Numbered from the stretch's first letter, positions 1 to 11,588 are shown. The stretch: 64,000 nucleotides of DNA from Ursus arctos (GCF_023065955.2 NW_026622930.1:18329449-18393448); one strand, 5' to 3'. Notes: a model not told the origin generated them from the letters alone. Program-made: numbers and translations.

Positions 1-1839
1 TAAAATTTTATACCCCAGAATTACAGTAGCCTGTGACTGAAATACTATAATGGCTTAACAATTCTCTTTTACTCTATGCTCAATGGGAAAATCTTCTAGG
101 AAAGAAATTTTTCATACTAAAGAGATTTTCTCAGCATATTTTACACTAAGGGGGCAAAGTAACAGTGAATTAATAGATGGATAATTATTGATAGAGAAGA
201 TCCAGGGAATCAATGATCACTTCTGATTTCAAATTTCCTTCTCTGATACTTACTCCAGCCCCATATTTTCCCACATTTAGAATATTCATCTCCAACCTTA
301 GAAATATAATTAACCATTACCATGTCAGATAATCAGCAGGGATACGCTGATTTAATAACTTTTCCTTTGATGTATGATAAACTGATTTTGTTGTTGACTA
401 GACTCTTTTAACTTACCTGTTTAATGTGTTATTGGCCAGATGTCAGTGCTTCTCTTTCTTAAATGAACTTAATTATTGCCACAAAGAACATTAAATTTGA
501 CTTCCTTAAGGACAGATCAATATGACTGACAGTGAAATAAATATTGCCCATTATTTTAAATTGCTGTGCAATATACAGGCTGACAAATTAATGGGAAATG
601 ACCGTGATTATCAGCCATTACGCAGGCTTGAGTGTTGCTTTCCCAGATCCCTGCATCTGCCTCTTTGTAAGAAGTCTTTTCTTAGGACTGAAAGACAATG
701 AAGCACGTAGGTATGCAGGACCAAGTACAGAAATCCATCAGAGCTGTTTATTGTGGGCAGAGAGGAGAATTTTTGTTTTTCATGGCAGCAGGGATTTTTT
801 TAGGAACAAGTAAAAACATTTTACTTACAAGGGTGAATGAGTTGCATTAACTAGCCATGGTATTATCTGGGCCAATTTCATGTCACTTGAAATTCATGAG
901 TTCAGAGATTCAAACCAAAACACAAAGGTTTTAGTGGTTTTCATTCATATTCTTATTGTTCAAAAGTGCTTAAATAAGATATAAAAAGTTTCATAAGGCT
1001 TTCTGGACATTACATGGTTCTTTCAAAAGCACTATTTTGATGATTTAGATTGTCTGTTAGGAAATAATGCAGAAAAATACAGGTAGCAATTTATTTGCAA
1101 CAGTGAGAATATTGTACATGAAGGGAAAAGTGTTTTGTGAAAAGCTTGCCTGTGTTTTTATCATTTAAGGGGCATCTAAACAGAGTTCAGCAATTCCAAA
1201 GGCACTGAAATATATAGACACTATATTTTAATCCTAACATCACACTTTCTACTGAACCAGGTTCACTCAATCTTATGATAACTACTTAACTTACTAAAAC
1301 TTTTATATTGGTACAGGATGAAATTTCATTCTGTAGCTCTATAAAAAACACTCTAAAAACATCATAATTACTGAAGAATTATAACACTACCACACCGTAT
1401 TCCCATATTTAAAGAAAATATTAGTAAATCTATAATAATAATACTTACATGGTATCAGAGTACAGTAAACATTTCTAGATAGTAACTTAAGCTATTTAGA
1501 ATATAAATGAATAAAAGAAAAGACAAATTGATATACTCAGTATTCACAGAACCTTAGATTCTCAACATCATTCTATAGGTGTCAAAGGTGAATTCCAAAT
1601 TAGTCACACATCTTTAAATTCTATTTTAAGTCTGTGTTCAACTATATCATATTTAAATTTGAGGTGCCATCACTAATATTTCACAAATTATAAAGTGTCT
1701 GTTTCATACCCACTCTCTTTGAGTTTTCATAATTCTGTAACTTATTTCCCATGAAGTATTTGCTATGTGAGCAAACACTCAATGAAAAGAAAAGGCACAA
1801 CTAAGAAAAATAACAGTGTTCATATATTCATACATTCAA
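1..1839. other. Unique AT-rich sequence, no gene seen
   Basis: No repeat family or exon is recognised. The longest open frame has 71 codons (598-813) and no domain. Around 555-640 the sequence is less AT-simple and carries TAAT cores and a TGACCGTGATTATCAGCC block, the kind of texture seen in conserved non-coding elements. That reading is only a suspicion without alignment. Confidence 0.5.
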
Positions 1840-1935
1840 CAAATTTGGTTGTTTAGGAAGGGATGGGCATTGGGCCAGAGACTGGGAACACAACCACCTG
1901 CGGACGATCTAGTCCCCGCAGTTTGAGAGAATAGG
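1838..1935 (-). repeat. L2 LINE fragment (antisense)
   Basis: Begins with cattcaacaaat and continues through a degenerate gggcattgggccagagactgggaacacaa. This matches the reverse complement of the L2 3' end (attcaacaaatatttattgag, then a block around the ctggggatacag core). It is diverged and short, and the ends are approximate. Confidence 0.5.
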
Positions 1936-2079
1936 TGTATGAGTAGATGGTATTCTGTTGTCAAACATACCTGTCTTCATAAAGTTTTGTTTTGTTAGGG
2001 CATCTTCTGAGCAAGCCTATACATTGGCATGTGGATGTTTGTCTTTAATGATTTTTAGTATTTGTTTATTTGCTGTATA

Positions 2080-2205
2080 GTTTCGCACCCCACCAGAATG
2101 TAAGCTGTTTGCAGGCAGGAAATTTATAACCTTTCCAAGATCACCTTTGTATCCTAAGGGTAGAGTATAAACTATAACAAACATATGCTGAGTGAGTGAA
2201 TAAAG
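2080..2205 (+). repeat. L2 LINE 3'-end fragment
   Basis: Contains ccagaatgtaagctgtttgcagg, then a degenerate version of the L2 terminal block, ending in gctgagtgagtgaataaa. This fits the sense-strand L2 3' end (actagaatgtaagctccatgagggcag through tgaatgaatgaa). It lies 150 bases from an antisense L2 piece, so the two are separate fragments or a rearranged element. Confidence 0.55.
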
Positions 2206-2537
2206 GGAAAAGAATCAACTAGTTTCTAGATGTGTCGGGGCAGTAAGTGTAGGTTTGTGTTCTTCAATTTGTGTAATGATGTTTTTGAAATATGACTTAA
2301 ATATATTTTAAATTTTTAAAATTTGGTATTTCATGAAAAGGAAAGCATCACTTTAAAATAATACTATTTAGATGTTTCTAATACTTATTCTCCTAAACGG
2401 CTCTGAAATAATCTGGATATTTCAGTCTAAGAAAAACAACCTCTGAAGGTAAAGGAAAAAAATTGTAATCACATAGTAAAATTAGCTAATTTTTTTCCCT
2501 ATATGCAACACACACTGTACTGTTTTCATGTATAATT

Positions 2538-2690
2538 TTATTTAACACTCAATAAATGTTGTGGTTACTCCCATTTTAATGATAAGGACACTGAGGCTCA
2601 GAATGCTTAAATGACATGATCCTGATCCTTCAATTAGTAGACGTTGAAGTCGGCTCAAGCTTACCTCTGTTTGCTTGCAATGTCTTAAAA
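2538..2690 (-). repeat. MIR SINE (antisense)
   Basis: Reads cccattttaatgataaggacactgaggctcagaatgcttaaatgacatg, matching the reverse complement of the MIR core (cccattttacagatgaggaaactgaggc, then gaggttaagtgacttgcc). MIR is an ancient mammalian tRNA-derived SINE. Confidence 0.7.
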
Positions 2691-3180
2691 TAAATATCTG
2701 CAAATGAAAAACATCAAATTTTTCAGTGAAAGAGCAATGAGTTATGAAGCAAGAATACTAACATAAGTTATCATTTATGAAATAAACTTAGAGTTTACTG
2801 ATTGTTTCTGGAGAGTGGGCCTTCAGATCTATTATGCTGTATCCATTTTTAACAGGGGGTTGATAGGAAAAGATGTAAATTCTCTTAACATCTAAAATTG
2901 TTTGGTCCTTTGGGGAAATGAGAGCTCCATAAAATGTGACCCCTTTATCACTCGTAAAACTTCTTTGTCTTAAAGTCAATTGTTTTTTCAGATACTGATA
3001 GAGCTAGGTCCTCATTTTTATTTGTGTATGTTCAGTATCTGAATGTGTGTGCACACCTCTGTGAACGTTGTGTATTTGCACATACACGTGTGTGTGGGTG
3101 TACATATATATATTTCTATCATTTTATTTTCAGTCTTTTGGTTCATGTATTTCCTTTTTAAATAGCATATACCTGGATTT
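2691..3180. other. Unique sequence, no gene seen
   Basis: AT-rich DNA with a short TG/TATA-rich patch near 3045-3115. No recognisable exon, repeat or RNA gene. The two open frames here (63 and 76 codons) have no domain features. Confidence 0.5.
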
Positions 3181-4560
3181 GTTTTATTTACTTTGACACC
3201 CTTTTTTAAAAAAGATTTTAGTCCATTTGCATTTATTTTGAATACCATTGTGTCCCTCTTGTCTATTGTTTCATAACTGCCCTGATATTCCTATTTTTTC
3301 TCTCTTTTTTCATCTTATTTTGTATAGATTGAAATGACTGGAGATTTTTACTTCAATTCATGCTGCTATTTCTCTTTTAGCAGGAAGCTATATGCTCCAT
3401 TTCTCTTATTTTTAATGGTTGCCCTAGAAAAACAGCTTACAACAGAATGTCAGCGTCATTCAGGTAAACACTTTCCTTGTGTTTTTAAATGTTACATCCT
3501 TATACCTAAAAGAGTGTCTATAACATAGTAACTTTTCATTGGTATTTGTTAAAAGAAACAGTATTGATTGTGTTGTCATCGCAATTTCAAAAATAACAAA
3601 ATACACTAGTTCTTATTCTTCTATCTTATTCAATGGTTTTCCAGTATTTTAATTATTTTTTCTAAGTAGTCATTTTAAACATTATTTATATTGTTTTATG
3701 TAGCCATAACTTTTTATTGTTTTTTTGAAAGATATTCACTTGGTTACATAAATCTAAATGTGAATATATTTTATGAAAATCTAACAAAATTTACCTAACT
3801 GTCCAAAGTGTGTGTCCCTTATTGACAGGTAGATTTCTAAATGTGTATTCAGCAACTGAGGTCCATTCCATCCCTTGGCTGTTCAAACCATGGGGCCCTG
3901 ATGATATCTGTAAAGAGCTTGGGGCGGGGGGAGGGAAAAAAGAATGGAGAAGTTAAACTTTTAAAAGACATAGTCTAGAGGGGTACATTCCATCTTGTCC
4001 CACATTCCACTGACCAGAACTACTCAGACCTTATCACCTAACAATGATGGGGATAAGGCAATAGAGTCCAGCTGGGTTCTAAGTTAAAGAAAGAAGGATC
4101 TGGTTTGGGGGAAGAGGTCTTTTCCACATAGATTGATGCTTGCTTGTTTCTCATATTTTAAAGATACTGATCCACTGTTCTCTGGTTTCACCTTTTCCTT
4201 CCATAAAAACAGGTTGTCTGCTTGTCTTACTTTTTCAGATAATCTTTTGGTTCTACTTTTATTTAAGGTCTGCTCTTTTTCTTTGGGGTTCTGCCAATTC
4301 ACTAATATGAGTTTGGTGAGGATTCACTTGTATCTACGCAGGTTAGGTTTAGCTGAATTACTGAATATATGAATGTATGATTTTAACCAGTTCAGCCGTT
4401 ATCTTTTAAAGTATTCTTTCTCATTCTTTATTTTCTCCTCTGCAACTCTCTATGTGTATGTATACTCGCTTATAAATGCAAGTGTGTAAGTACTGTTATA
4501 TACTCATTTTTTTATTTGTCAACTTGTTCGCATATTTTCTATATGTTTCTTTGCTGCATT
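3180..4560 (-). repeat. Old L1M-type LINE-1 fragment(s), antisense
   Basis: Landmarks typical of antisense ancient mammalian L1 are visible. They are gtccatttgcatttattttg near 3221, atggttgccctagaaa near 3415, and actgatccactgttctctggtttcac near 4165, followed by a cttttggttctacttt-type stretch and aaccagttcagccgttatctttt near 4386. Divergence is high and colinearity is patchy. About 3540-4090 is hard to assign and may hold another insertion or simple decay. No ORF survives. Confidence 0.6.
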
Positions 4561-4575
4561 CCAAAATATATATAT

Positions 4576-4705
4576 TGGGGGGGGGAGGGGCAGAGGGAGA
4601 GAGAGAATATTAAGAGGGCTCCACACATAGCACAGCCCTGAGATCATGACCTGAGCCAAAATCAAGAGTCGGATGCTTAATCAACTGAGCCACCCACACA
4701 CCCAC
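4576..4705 (-). mobile_element. CAN-SINE (SINEC), antisense, diverged
   Basis: Reverse-strand SINEC: a (G)n/(GA)n tract corresponding to the CT-rich tail side, then gggctccacacatagcacagcc, gagatcatgacctgagccaaa, and cggatgcttaatcaactgagccaccca, the tRNA-derived head with the pol III A-box region (tggctcagt on the minus strand). The A-rich end is reduced to a G-run and flanking TATA. It looks older than the bear-type copies downstream. Confidence 0.85.
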
Positions 4706-5077
4706 AAAATATTTTTAAGTCAGCCTTTCCTAGTGCTCTTTTCAGGAAAGTCTAATATAGTTATTATTCCATTATTTGTTTCTGTAGTAATTACTAAAAT
4801 TTCTAAATTTAATTATTAAACTAAATAATTATTTAAATTTTCTAAATTATTAAATTAAATATTTACATTTCTGCCTGGTGAATCAAACTAGCGTTTTGTT
4901 ATTTGGTAGTATTTTGATACTCCTTTTTATTTATTGAATAATATTAATGGTACTTTTTTATTTGGGACACTGGAACTATTCTATAGTACCTGCACCTGAG
5001 GAGAAGTGAAGTGGGAATGCGCACCCACACGCACCTTTATGAAGCTGTGAGCTTAGGGTTGTACACATTATTGTAGG
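4706..5077. other. AT-rich sequence with self-complementary A/T patches
   Basis: Positions 4795-4870 are nearly pure A/T (ctaaatttaattattaaac and similar) and could form weak hairpins. No gene or repeat family is recognised. Confidence 0.4.
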
Positions 5078-5520
5078 GGTGCCCATTTTCTACTGCTGTT
5101 GTAACAAATTACCACACATTTAGGAGCTTAAAACAGTATAGATTCATTTTACATTCTGAAGGTCTGACCTTTGAAATGCTTTCTGTGGAGCTAAAATCAA
5201 AGACTACTCCTTCTGGAAGCTTTAGGGTAGATTGTGTTCCCTGACTTTTTCAGCTTCTAGAGGCTACACACACACTTTGGCTCATGGCTATATCTCTGGG
5301 ACCTCTACTTCCAGTTTACCTTCTCTCTCTCTGATCTTCCTGCCTCTCTCTTATAAGGACCTTATATTATCTGCACCGGGATAATCGAGGAAATTTCCCC
5401 ATCCTTATTTTAATCACAGCTTTGAATTCCCTTTTTCCATGTTAAGGTAACATATTCCCGGATTCCAGAGATTAGAATGTGAGCATTTTTGGGAGGACCG
5501 TGTTCTGCCTACAGCACTGG
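5078..5520 (-). repeat. MaLR-type LTR (ERVL-MaLR), antisense
   Basis: Starts with tactgctgttgtaacaaattaccacacatttaggagcttaaaacag, the reverse complement of the 3' end of MaLR LTRs. It later has cttataaggaccttatattat and taacatattcccggattccagagattagaatgtg, ending ttctgcctacagcactgg. A solitary, decayed LTR with no internal region seen. Assignment to MLT1 or a sister subfamily is from memory. Confidence 0.65.
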
Positions 5521-6739
5521 AAGTTACACTTCAATATGAATAAATAAATAACAAATACGGCCTTTGTTTAAAAAAATTCCCCGAAAATCCAGAATCACAA
5601 ATAGTAGCTAAGATATTTTCAAAAATCAAGCTGTATTCCTTAGCATGAAATAATCAGACTTAAATTTCCTCACTATATGTAGTACAAATAAAAGAAAGAA
5701 CTATTTTTTTCATGATCATTTACTAATCCTAGTGTTTTTTCTTTAAAGAAAACTGTACCTCCGACTACAGAAACCAGTCATTCTTCATATCATATAATCA
5801 TAATGCCCATAGTTTTCTTCTATTCTTCCTGATATCAAGGCTAGTTCTAAAAATTATGACTCATGGGGAAAAAAAAAAGAAAGTCTTGAATCTTAAGGAG
5901 TTTAAAGTTTCAAGTCAACAATAGTTTTATTTGACGTGAGCTCATCAAGTCATTGGATTCTTATAACATCCTGGAAAAAATATAAGGACGAGAAGGTTTT
6001 GTATTTCTCATATCCATTTATTCTTGTTCCTGGATGAGCTCCTGCAAAGAAATTTGATTAAAATTTCCAGGGTTGGATTTGGAAATGTAGAATACATTTA
6101 GAATCGTTGAATTGTTAAATAAAACACAATAAACAGTCGTCAGCAGTAAACTTCGTACTCCCTGGACAAGAGAAGAGGGACAAACATAGAAGAGAATGCT
6201 TCTCTGACAATCACAGTCTTGCTTTGACATCTTTTGCTCTAATGAAACTCTTAAAATGTTTTATGAGGAAAAAGCTATTTTCCTCCATGTTATCAGTTGA
6301 AATATATTTTCATGAGTTCCAAAGGACAACTGCCAGGATGAATGCCTATAAACTTTAGGACTGAAGTTTTGTTTTGTCTGCTCTGGGGATGTCAGTGCCT
6401 TATTTTCTTCATAGTATTAGGAAAATTATATGATGCATCCACTTTATTTATCTTTCATTAGACCAATGCATATATATTCTAACTCTCAATACCACAAAAC
6501 TTGCCAGTTTAGTTCTGTGTCTTTGTGTCTTAGTGATACAGAGATCTGGGAAGCTTTATATGATGTTCTCAAAATTTTACAGCTTTGCAGCTAGAACTGT
6601 ATGAATTTTCTATAAATATTGGTGAAAGAAAGCAGTAACCTTCATACTTGAGAACTAGTACATAAAACAAAAAGTAGACAGAAACATTTGTTCATGTTCA
6701 GGACATTTTTTTTTCTTTTTCTTCCTTCCTCATTTTTCT

Positions 6740-6783
<44 letters not shown>

Positions 6784-7159
6784 TGAACTACATTGGGTGA
6801 CAATTCTAATATTCCTGGCACTAACTCTAATCTCTTTCTTTGATAATAGGCATTACTCATGCTCTTTCACTTTGCTTCTTTAATAAAGAACTGTAACCAA
6901 GAGAATTATTCTTTCAGTCTTTCTGTTTCCATCATTATTCTGTCCTGTGGTACCTGTGGGCGTGTGTGTGTGTGGGCACCTGTGTGTGGTGTGATGTACA
7001 CTAGCCTAAGTAGAAAGATGCATTTATTAAAGAAAAGTCATCTTAGGAGACAGATTTATTTATTCTTATTTTTAGATGATCTTCTTTCTCTTATATTTTT
7101 ACCATTATAATTGTTTCAATGCTAAAAGATATTTAACTTATGATGAGTATATTGTTTTC
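5521..7159. other. Unique sequence with one CA microsatellite
   Basis: AT-rich DNA without a recognised exon. It includes the dinucleotide array at 6743-6781, a TTTTCTTTTTCTTCC pyrimidine run just before it, and a short GTGTG patch near 6961. The largest open frame has 83 codons (6859-7110) and runs through the GT patch, so it is not credible as a gene. Confidence 0.5.
6743..6781 (+). repeat. (CA)n microsatellite, about 19 units
   Basis: Uninterrupted CA dinucleotides, preceded by a pyrimidine-rich run. Arrays this long and pure are usually length-polymorphic. Confidence 0.97.
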
Positions 7160-7535
7160 TATGTCAGGTGAAGACTCAGTTATGCTGCAGTAACAGACAA
7201 CCCTAAAGTATCAGTGGCCAAAAATGGCAAGAAAGTGTTTTCTTTCTTCTTCCTTTTCCACTGCAGGTTGGCTCCTGTTCTTCTTCATGTGGTCACTATT
7301 CAGGGAGTCAGATGGAAGGGCCACATCCCAAACAGTGGTGGTTACTATGAAAGAAAAAGAAAGAGGGGGGGGGGGGTAGAAAGGATGGGGAGAAGGAGGG
7401 AGGAAGGGAGAGGGGGAGGAATGGCAAATCTTGTGATTTCTTAAAAGCCACACTAAAAGTTCTTAAAGAAACACGACATACCACTTCTGCTTGATTTCAT
7501 TAGTCAAATCAAGTCACAGTTGCGCCTACCGCTAG
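7160..7535 (-). repeat. Old interspersed repeat, LTR-like, family unassigned
   Basis: Contains tatgctgcagtaacagacaacc, then tcttcatgtggtcactattcaggga, and ends tcattagtcaaatcaagtcac. This layout resembles a mammal-wide repeat with gcagtaacaaacaacccc, gtcactcagggaccc and cattggccagaactagtcac. A second copy with the same layout is at 32040-32440. It is interrupted by a purine/G-rich expansion (7352-7421). Orientation is tentative. Confidence 0.5.
7352..7421 (+). repeat. Purine-rich tract with a 12-G run
   Basis: gaaagaaaaagaaagag, followed by a run of 12 G, then gggg, gggagg and ggggg clusters separated by A/GA/AGG. Low-complexity expansion inside an old repeat. It contains enough G-runs for a possible G-quadruplex on the plus strand. 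Confidence 0.85.
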
Positions 7536-7539
7536 AAGA

Positions 7540-8725
7540 TAATTTCATGTCTGCTAGTAATTTAAAAAATCTCACATTACTGACACAATTCAAATTGCTT
7601 CACTCTTTTTATATTCATGTGCACCTTTCCCAAACCTGTTGAGACTAGTCATGTATAAAATGTCTTTATTATCCATTCCCTATCTTCATCACAGGTAATA
7701 CTCCTACACAGTATTTGCCTCTTGCAGTTGATTTGTTCATTTAGTTGGTTTTATCTGACAAAGAATAGATATTACTTTATAAGGCATCACATCATTTTTT
7801 CCTACCTCTCTGTTTTGAAAATTTTATGGTTGATTCCCATATGAAGTTTTTCAATTTCCCACTGTCTCCATTAACAATGGCTCATCTGAAAAGACTATGT
7901 CAAGAAAGTTATAAATATTGGAGAGTTTGCCAAGTTCAAAGGTATTGAAGTTCTACAGATGCTTCTTTCATTTTCCTTCCTGTCAAATCAATGCCTCTGC
8001 TTTTGATTCTATTAAGATACTGAGCGATCTCAGGAAATACATTCATTTCATATAATGTCTACACTTACAAAGATCTGAAAAATGTGGGGGTACGTCTGTG
8101 TATTTTTCCTCCAAACACTACCATTAATATCTGTAAAGAAATTGATAGAAATAGCACATGCTACTTCATGCCAGTAGAACATACTTCACAAGCAAACTTT
8201 TGAGGAGCTCCATCATTACCTTTTTTCCAGTTTAAGCCTGTAGAATTTTGCTCTTTCTGACCTGACCGCAATTCTTGATATACCTAAATGCTTGCCCTTG
8301 CTTTGAAGAACTAAAACCACCCTTGAAATAATGAACTGAACCTAACTCTGACTTCCCTTTGTCCTGGCCGAGTGACCCCCATATTGCGGTTGGCACACCA
8401 TAATGTTTCTGAGCTGAACTGATATCCTAATATCACTTTTGTTTCTTGTGGCCAGTTCCCTTGCTTTTTTCCTCAGAGTCTGATTTACAACTATTTGAAT
8501 CCAGTCAAATGATCTTACTTTGACCACTAATGCCTTCATTGTTTAATAATTTGGTTTATGGAGTGGACTTTATCTGAATTAGTCCTATGCCATTAGGCCT
8601 TCTGCTACCTGCCTAATCTCATTTCTTCCTATTTTTCTTCCCCTCCCTCCACTTCAGCAACTCTGGGCTCTTTACTAATAATCTCTGAGCAGCCAAGGCA
8701 ACACATCACTTGAAATCCATGTTTT
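7540..8725. other. Unique sequence, no gene seen
   Basis: Moderately AT-rich. No repeat family, splice-bounded exon or RNA gene is recognised. Pyrimidine-rich near 8630-8660 (cttcccctccctccacttcag), which resembles a branch/acceptor tract, but the following frame has no domain features. Confidence 0.45.
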
Positions 8726-8739
8726 TTCTTCTCCCTTCT

Positions 8740-8925
8740 TTTTTTTTTTTTTTTTTTTAAGGAAGAAGGGGTGTTGAAGCAGAGGGGAAAGAAGAGAGAA
8801 TCTTAAGCAGGCTCCACACCCAGCCCAGAGCCCAATGTGGGGCTTAATCTCACAACCCTGAGAAAATGACCTGAGGTGAAATCAAAAGTCGGATGCTTAA
8901 CTGACTCAGCTAGCCAGGAACCCCA
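8740..8925 (-). mobile_element. CAN-SINE (SINEC), antisense
   Basis: Poly-T (about 20 T), then a purine-rich stretch, caggctccacacccagcccag, atgtggggcttaatctcacaac and tcggatgcttaactgactcagc, ending in a mutated head (tagccaggaacccc). Flanks tttcttctcccttc (left) and tgcttctccttct (right) look like a diverged target-site duplication. It lacks the AATAAA motif clearly seen in younger copies. Confidence 0.9.
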
Positions 8926-9112
8926 TTTGCTTCTCCTTCTCCCTGAAATAGTCTTCCCCAGGTATTCTCAAGGCCAACTTTTATTTCTTTTCCCATAAAT
9001 CCATCTTTTCTGTGAGGCTGGCATGGCCACTCTCTAAAATTGCATAATGTTACTACTACTCAGAATAATATAAGAAATAAAAGAAAATAAGAAAAATAAA
9101 AAAATAAACACA

Positions 9113-9465
9113 TTTGTCTTAGTTGTTTCATTTTGCTATAACAAAAATAACATAGACTGCGTAGCTTCAACAACAGAAATTTATTTCTTACAGTTCTGGA
9201 GACTGGAAAGTCAAAACTCAAGGTGCCAATAGATTTGGTGTCCAGGTGAGAAACTGCTTTTTGGTTTATAAATGGCCTCTCTTCTTGCTGTGTTCCTACA
9301 TGGCAGAAGGGGCAAAGGATTTCTCTGGGGTCTTTTTTGTAAGGACACTAATCCCATTCATGAGGGCTCTACCCTTCACAACCTAATCACCTCCAATACC
9401 ATCACACTGTGGGTTAGGATTTCAGCATATAGTATTTTGGGAAGACACAACCAGTCCACAACATT
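9113..9465 (-). repeat. MaLR-type LTR, antisense
   Basis: Starts with gtttcattttgctataac and has acaacagaaatttatttcttacagttctggagactgg, ggacactaatcccattcatgagggctc and cctaatcacctccaatac, ending gggaagacacaaccagtccacaac. It matches the reverse of the element at 14504-14851 (cattcatgagggctc versus gctttcatgaatgg; tattaggaggtgg-type blocks), so both belong to one LTR family. Confidence 0.65.
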
Positions 9466-9610
9466 TATAAAGAAGAGAATTAATCAAAGGCCAATTAATC
9501 AAAGGCTAAACATCTAAGTTTCATGATTCATTGTTTCTATGAGTTTGATTATAATAATGAATCACTATGTATTATCAGAATAGTATTGGTTGTTTATAAC
9601 AGGAAACTAA

Positions 9611-9614
9611 GAAA

Positions 9615-9686
<72 letters not shown>

Positions 9687-9687
9687 G
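9611..9687 (+). repeat. (GAAA)n microsatellite
   Basis: About 18 GAAA units with one gaag interruption near the start. A homopurine strand of this length is likely length-polymorphic. The lysine/glutamate-rich open frame across it is a by-product of the repeat. Confidence 0.97.
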
Positions 9688-9739
9688 ATTAATTCATGCA
9701 AATGATCATTCCAGAGGTACTCCTAGCTTGGGGTGAGGC

Positions 9740-9945
9740 TTTTTTTATTTTTTAAGATTTTATTTATTTATTTGAGAGAGAGAGCAGGAGAGGGGAGCAG
9801 GGTGAGGGGCGGAGGGAGAGACCTACTCCTGGCTGAGCAGGGAAAATGATTTTAGGGAACCTGATGCAGGGCTTGATCCTGGGACTCAGGGATCATGACC
9901 TGAGCCAAAGGCAGACGCTTAACCAACTGAGCCACCCAGGCCCCC
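9740..9945 (-). mobile_element. CAN-SINE (SINEC), antisense
   Basis: tttttaagattttatttatttatttgagagagagag is the reverse of the AATAAAT tail plus (CT)n. Then atgcagggcttgatcctggg, gatcatgacctgagccaaagg and gcttaaccaactgagccaccc. Flanks cttggggtgagg and cctggggtgaac form an imperfect target-site duplication. Confidence 0.95.
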
Positions 9946-11343
9946 CTGGGGTGAACCTTAATAGAGGGCTTAAATGGTATGAACTGGGTCTAGTTTCTTT
10001 CTTTGTTTTTTTCTTGGCCTCCTCAGTGCTGGTTCCTTGTTCAAGCAGTCTCCCCTCCTTATATCCCAACAGAACCCAGAACTGTATCCTTTTTCATTCA
10101 TAGTCATCAGAAGAGAAAAGTGCCTCCTTCAGTAGCTTAAGAAAAGTTCCAGAACTGAGTTTCATTTATCCTGATTAGTCTGCCATAGAGAAAATTTAGA
10201 ATATTGTTTAGAAAGGTGGGAAAGAGAAAAAAAATCCCAAAAAACATTAAACAATTCACCATGTACATCTTTTTTCCCTTGAAATTATACTAATTATTGA
10301 ATAACTTGAAATTAACATTAATATCTTTAAATTATTGTCTTAATCTCCTAAAAAATACATTAGAGCACATTCATTCATTGCAAACTGTGCAAATGATTTT
10401 TGTTTGTTTCTTGCTAATTTTTACTGATAAGTGCTGCCTGATAATAGCCACTGGAACTAATTTATTTTCAAGTTAATGTGTTTGGGGTCTCATTTCAATA
10501 TGTTCTTAAAGCAAGAAATAGCATTTCCTTTACCATTCTCTTCATACTTGCATATGTTTGAATAGATTTCTTATATTATACTGTTATATTGTGTCCTTTT
10601 CAACTACTACACTCTTTTAGGGACTACAAACAAATATACACTGATTTTTTTTAAGTACTCTAAATATGTCTCATCTCTGAATAATTGGAGAATGGCAAGT
10701 AATGTTTCAAGTGGCCCACATTTTCACTTCCCTTAGTAATTTTTATATTTTATTAGAGCAAGAAGAGATTTCATGCTTATTTACAGTATATAATTGTACA
10801 CATATCTCATGTATATTACCACCTTGATGCTTAAACGTACCTTTTCACTTATTAATAGAAATAGAGATATTAATTAAATATAATTTCTAGTAATGGCCTT
10901 CAAACAAAAGCATTTGAGGCAATTACGTTTATACAAGGTTTAGAAAGAATACAAATTAATTCTGGTTTATTGACTTGAGGATAATAATGAATTATCGTGA
11001 TTGAATTTATCAGTCAAAACTCAATCAGTCAGGTTAATCTTGCGTTTTGTGCTGTTTTTAGACCATTATTAGCTTTGTTGATTGGCAGTTTTCACACTAA
11101 GGATGATACAGACAGTTTGGGGGAGAATATATTATGTATTTGAATCTAAGTGATGTGGGCTGGTTGGTGTTTCTGCTTTTCACGAATAACTTAGCCTTGG
11201 TTAGGTGCACTTTCTCTGCTTTTGTTTTTGTTTAACCCATAAATTTTAGTGTGATGTGAGGTAAGGGTTGTGTTAATACACATTATCTAGAAAAACATAG
11301 ACATTACTATTCCACTTCTCTTTACCTCTCCACGTTGTACTTT
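9946..11343. other. Unique AT-rich sequence, no gene seen
   Basis: No recognised repeat or exon. Positions 10850-11110 are unusually rich in TAAT/ATTA cores (attaattaaat, ctggtttattgac, ataataatgaattatcgtgattg, catcaattat-like blocks) with few simple repeats, a texture compatible with a conserved homeodomain-type regulatory element. Alignment would be needed to support that. Confidence 0.45.
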
Positions 11344-11360
11344 AAAATTCCCCATGAAAA

Positions 11361-11545
11361 GGGCGCCTGGGTGGCTCAGATGGTTAAGCGCCTGCCTTTG
11401 GCTCAGGTCATGATCTCAGGGTTCTGGGATCAAGTCCCGTATCTGGCTCCCTCCTCAGTGGGGAGTCTGCTTCTCCCTCTCCCCCTTCCACTTGTGCTCT
11501 CTCTCTCTCTCTGTCTCTCAAATGAATAAATAAGAATCTTTAAAA

Positions 11546-11586
<41 letters not shown>
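11361..11586 (+). mobile_element. CAN-SINE (SINEC), sense, long AAAT tail
   Basis: Head gggcgcctgggtggctcag includes a pol III A-box-like tggctcaga. B-box-like gggatcaagtccc lies near 11426. Then the CT-rich region, aatgaataaataag, and a tail expanded to about 13 AAAT units. Flanked by aaaattccccatgaaaa (11344-11360) and aaaattctccatggaaaa (11587-11604), a clear 17-base duplication with two substitutions. Confidence 0.97.

Positions 11587-11588
<2 letters not shown>

Noticed and set aside
5078..5520. Considered as a coding exon because of its higher GC and clear end points
   Set aside because: Matches the reverse of a MaLR LTR end to end (gtaacaaattaccac to ttctgcctac), with no reading frame.
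9523..9705. Lys/Glu/Arg-rich 60-codon frame
   Set aside because: Translation of the (GAAA)n array.
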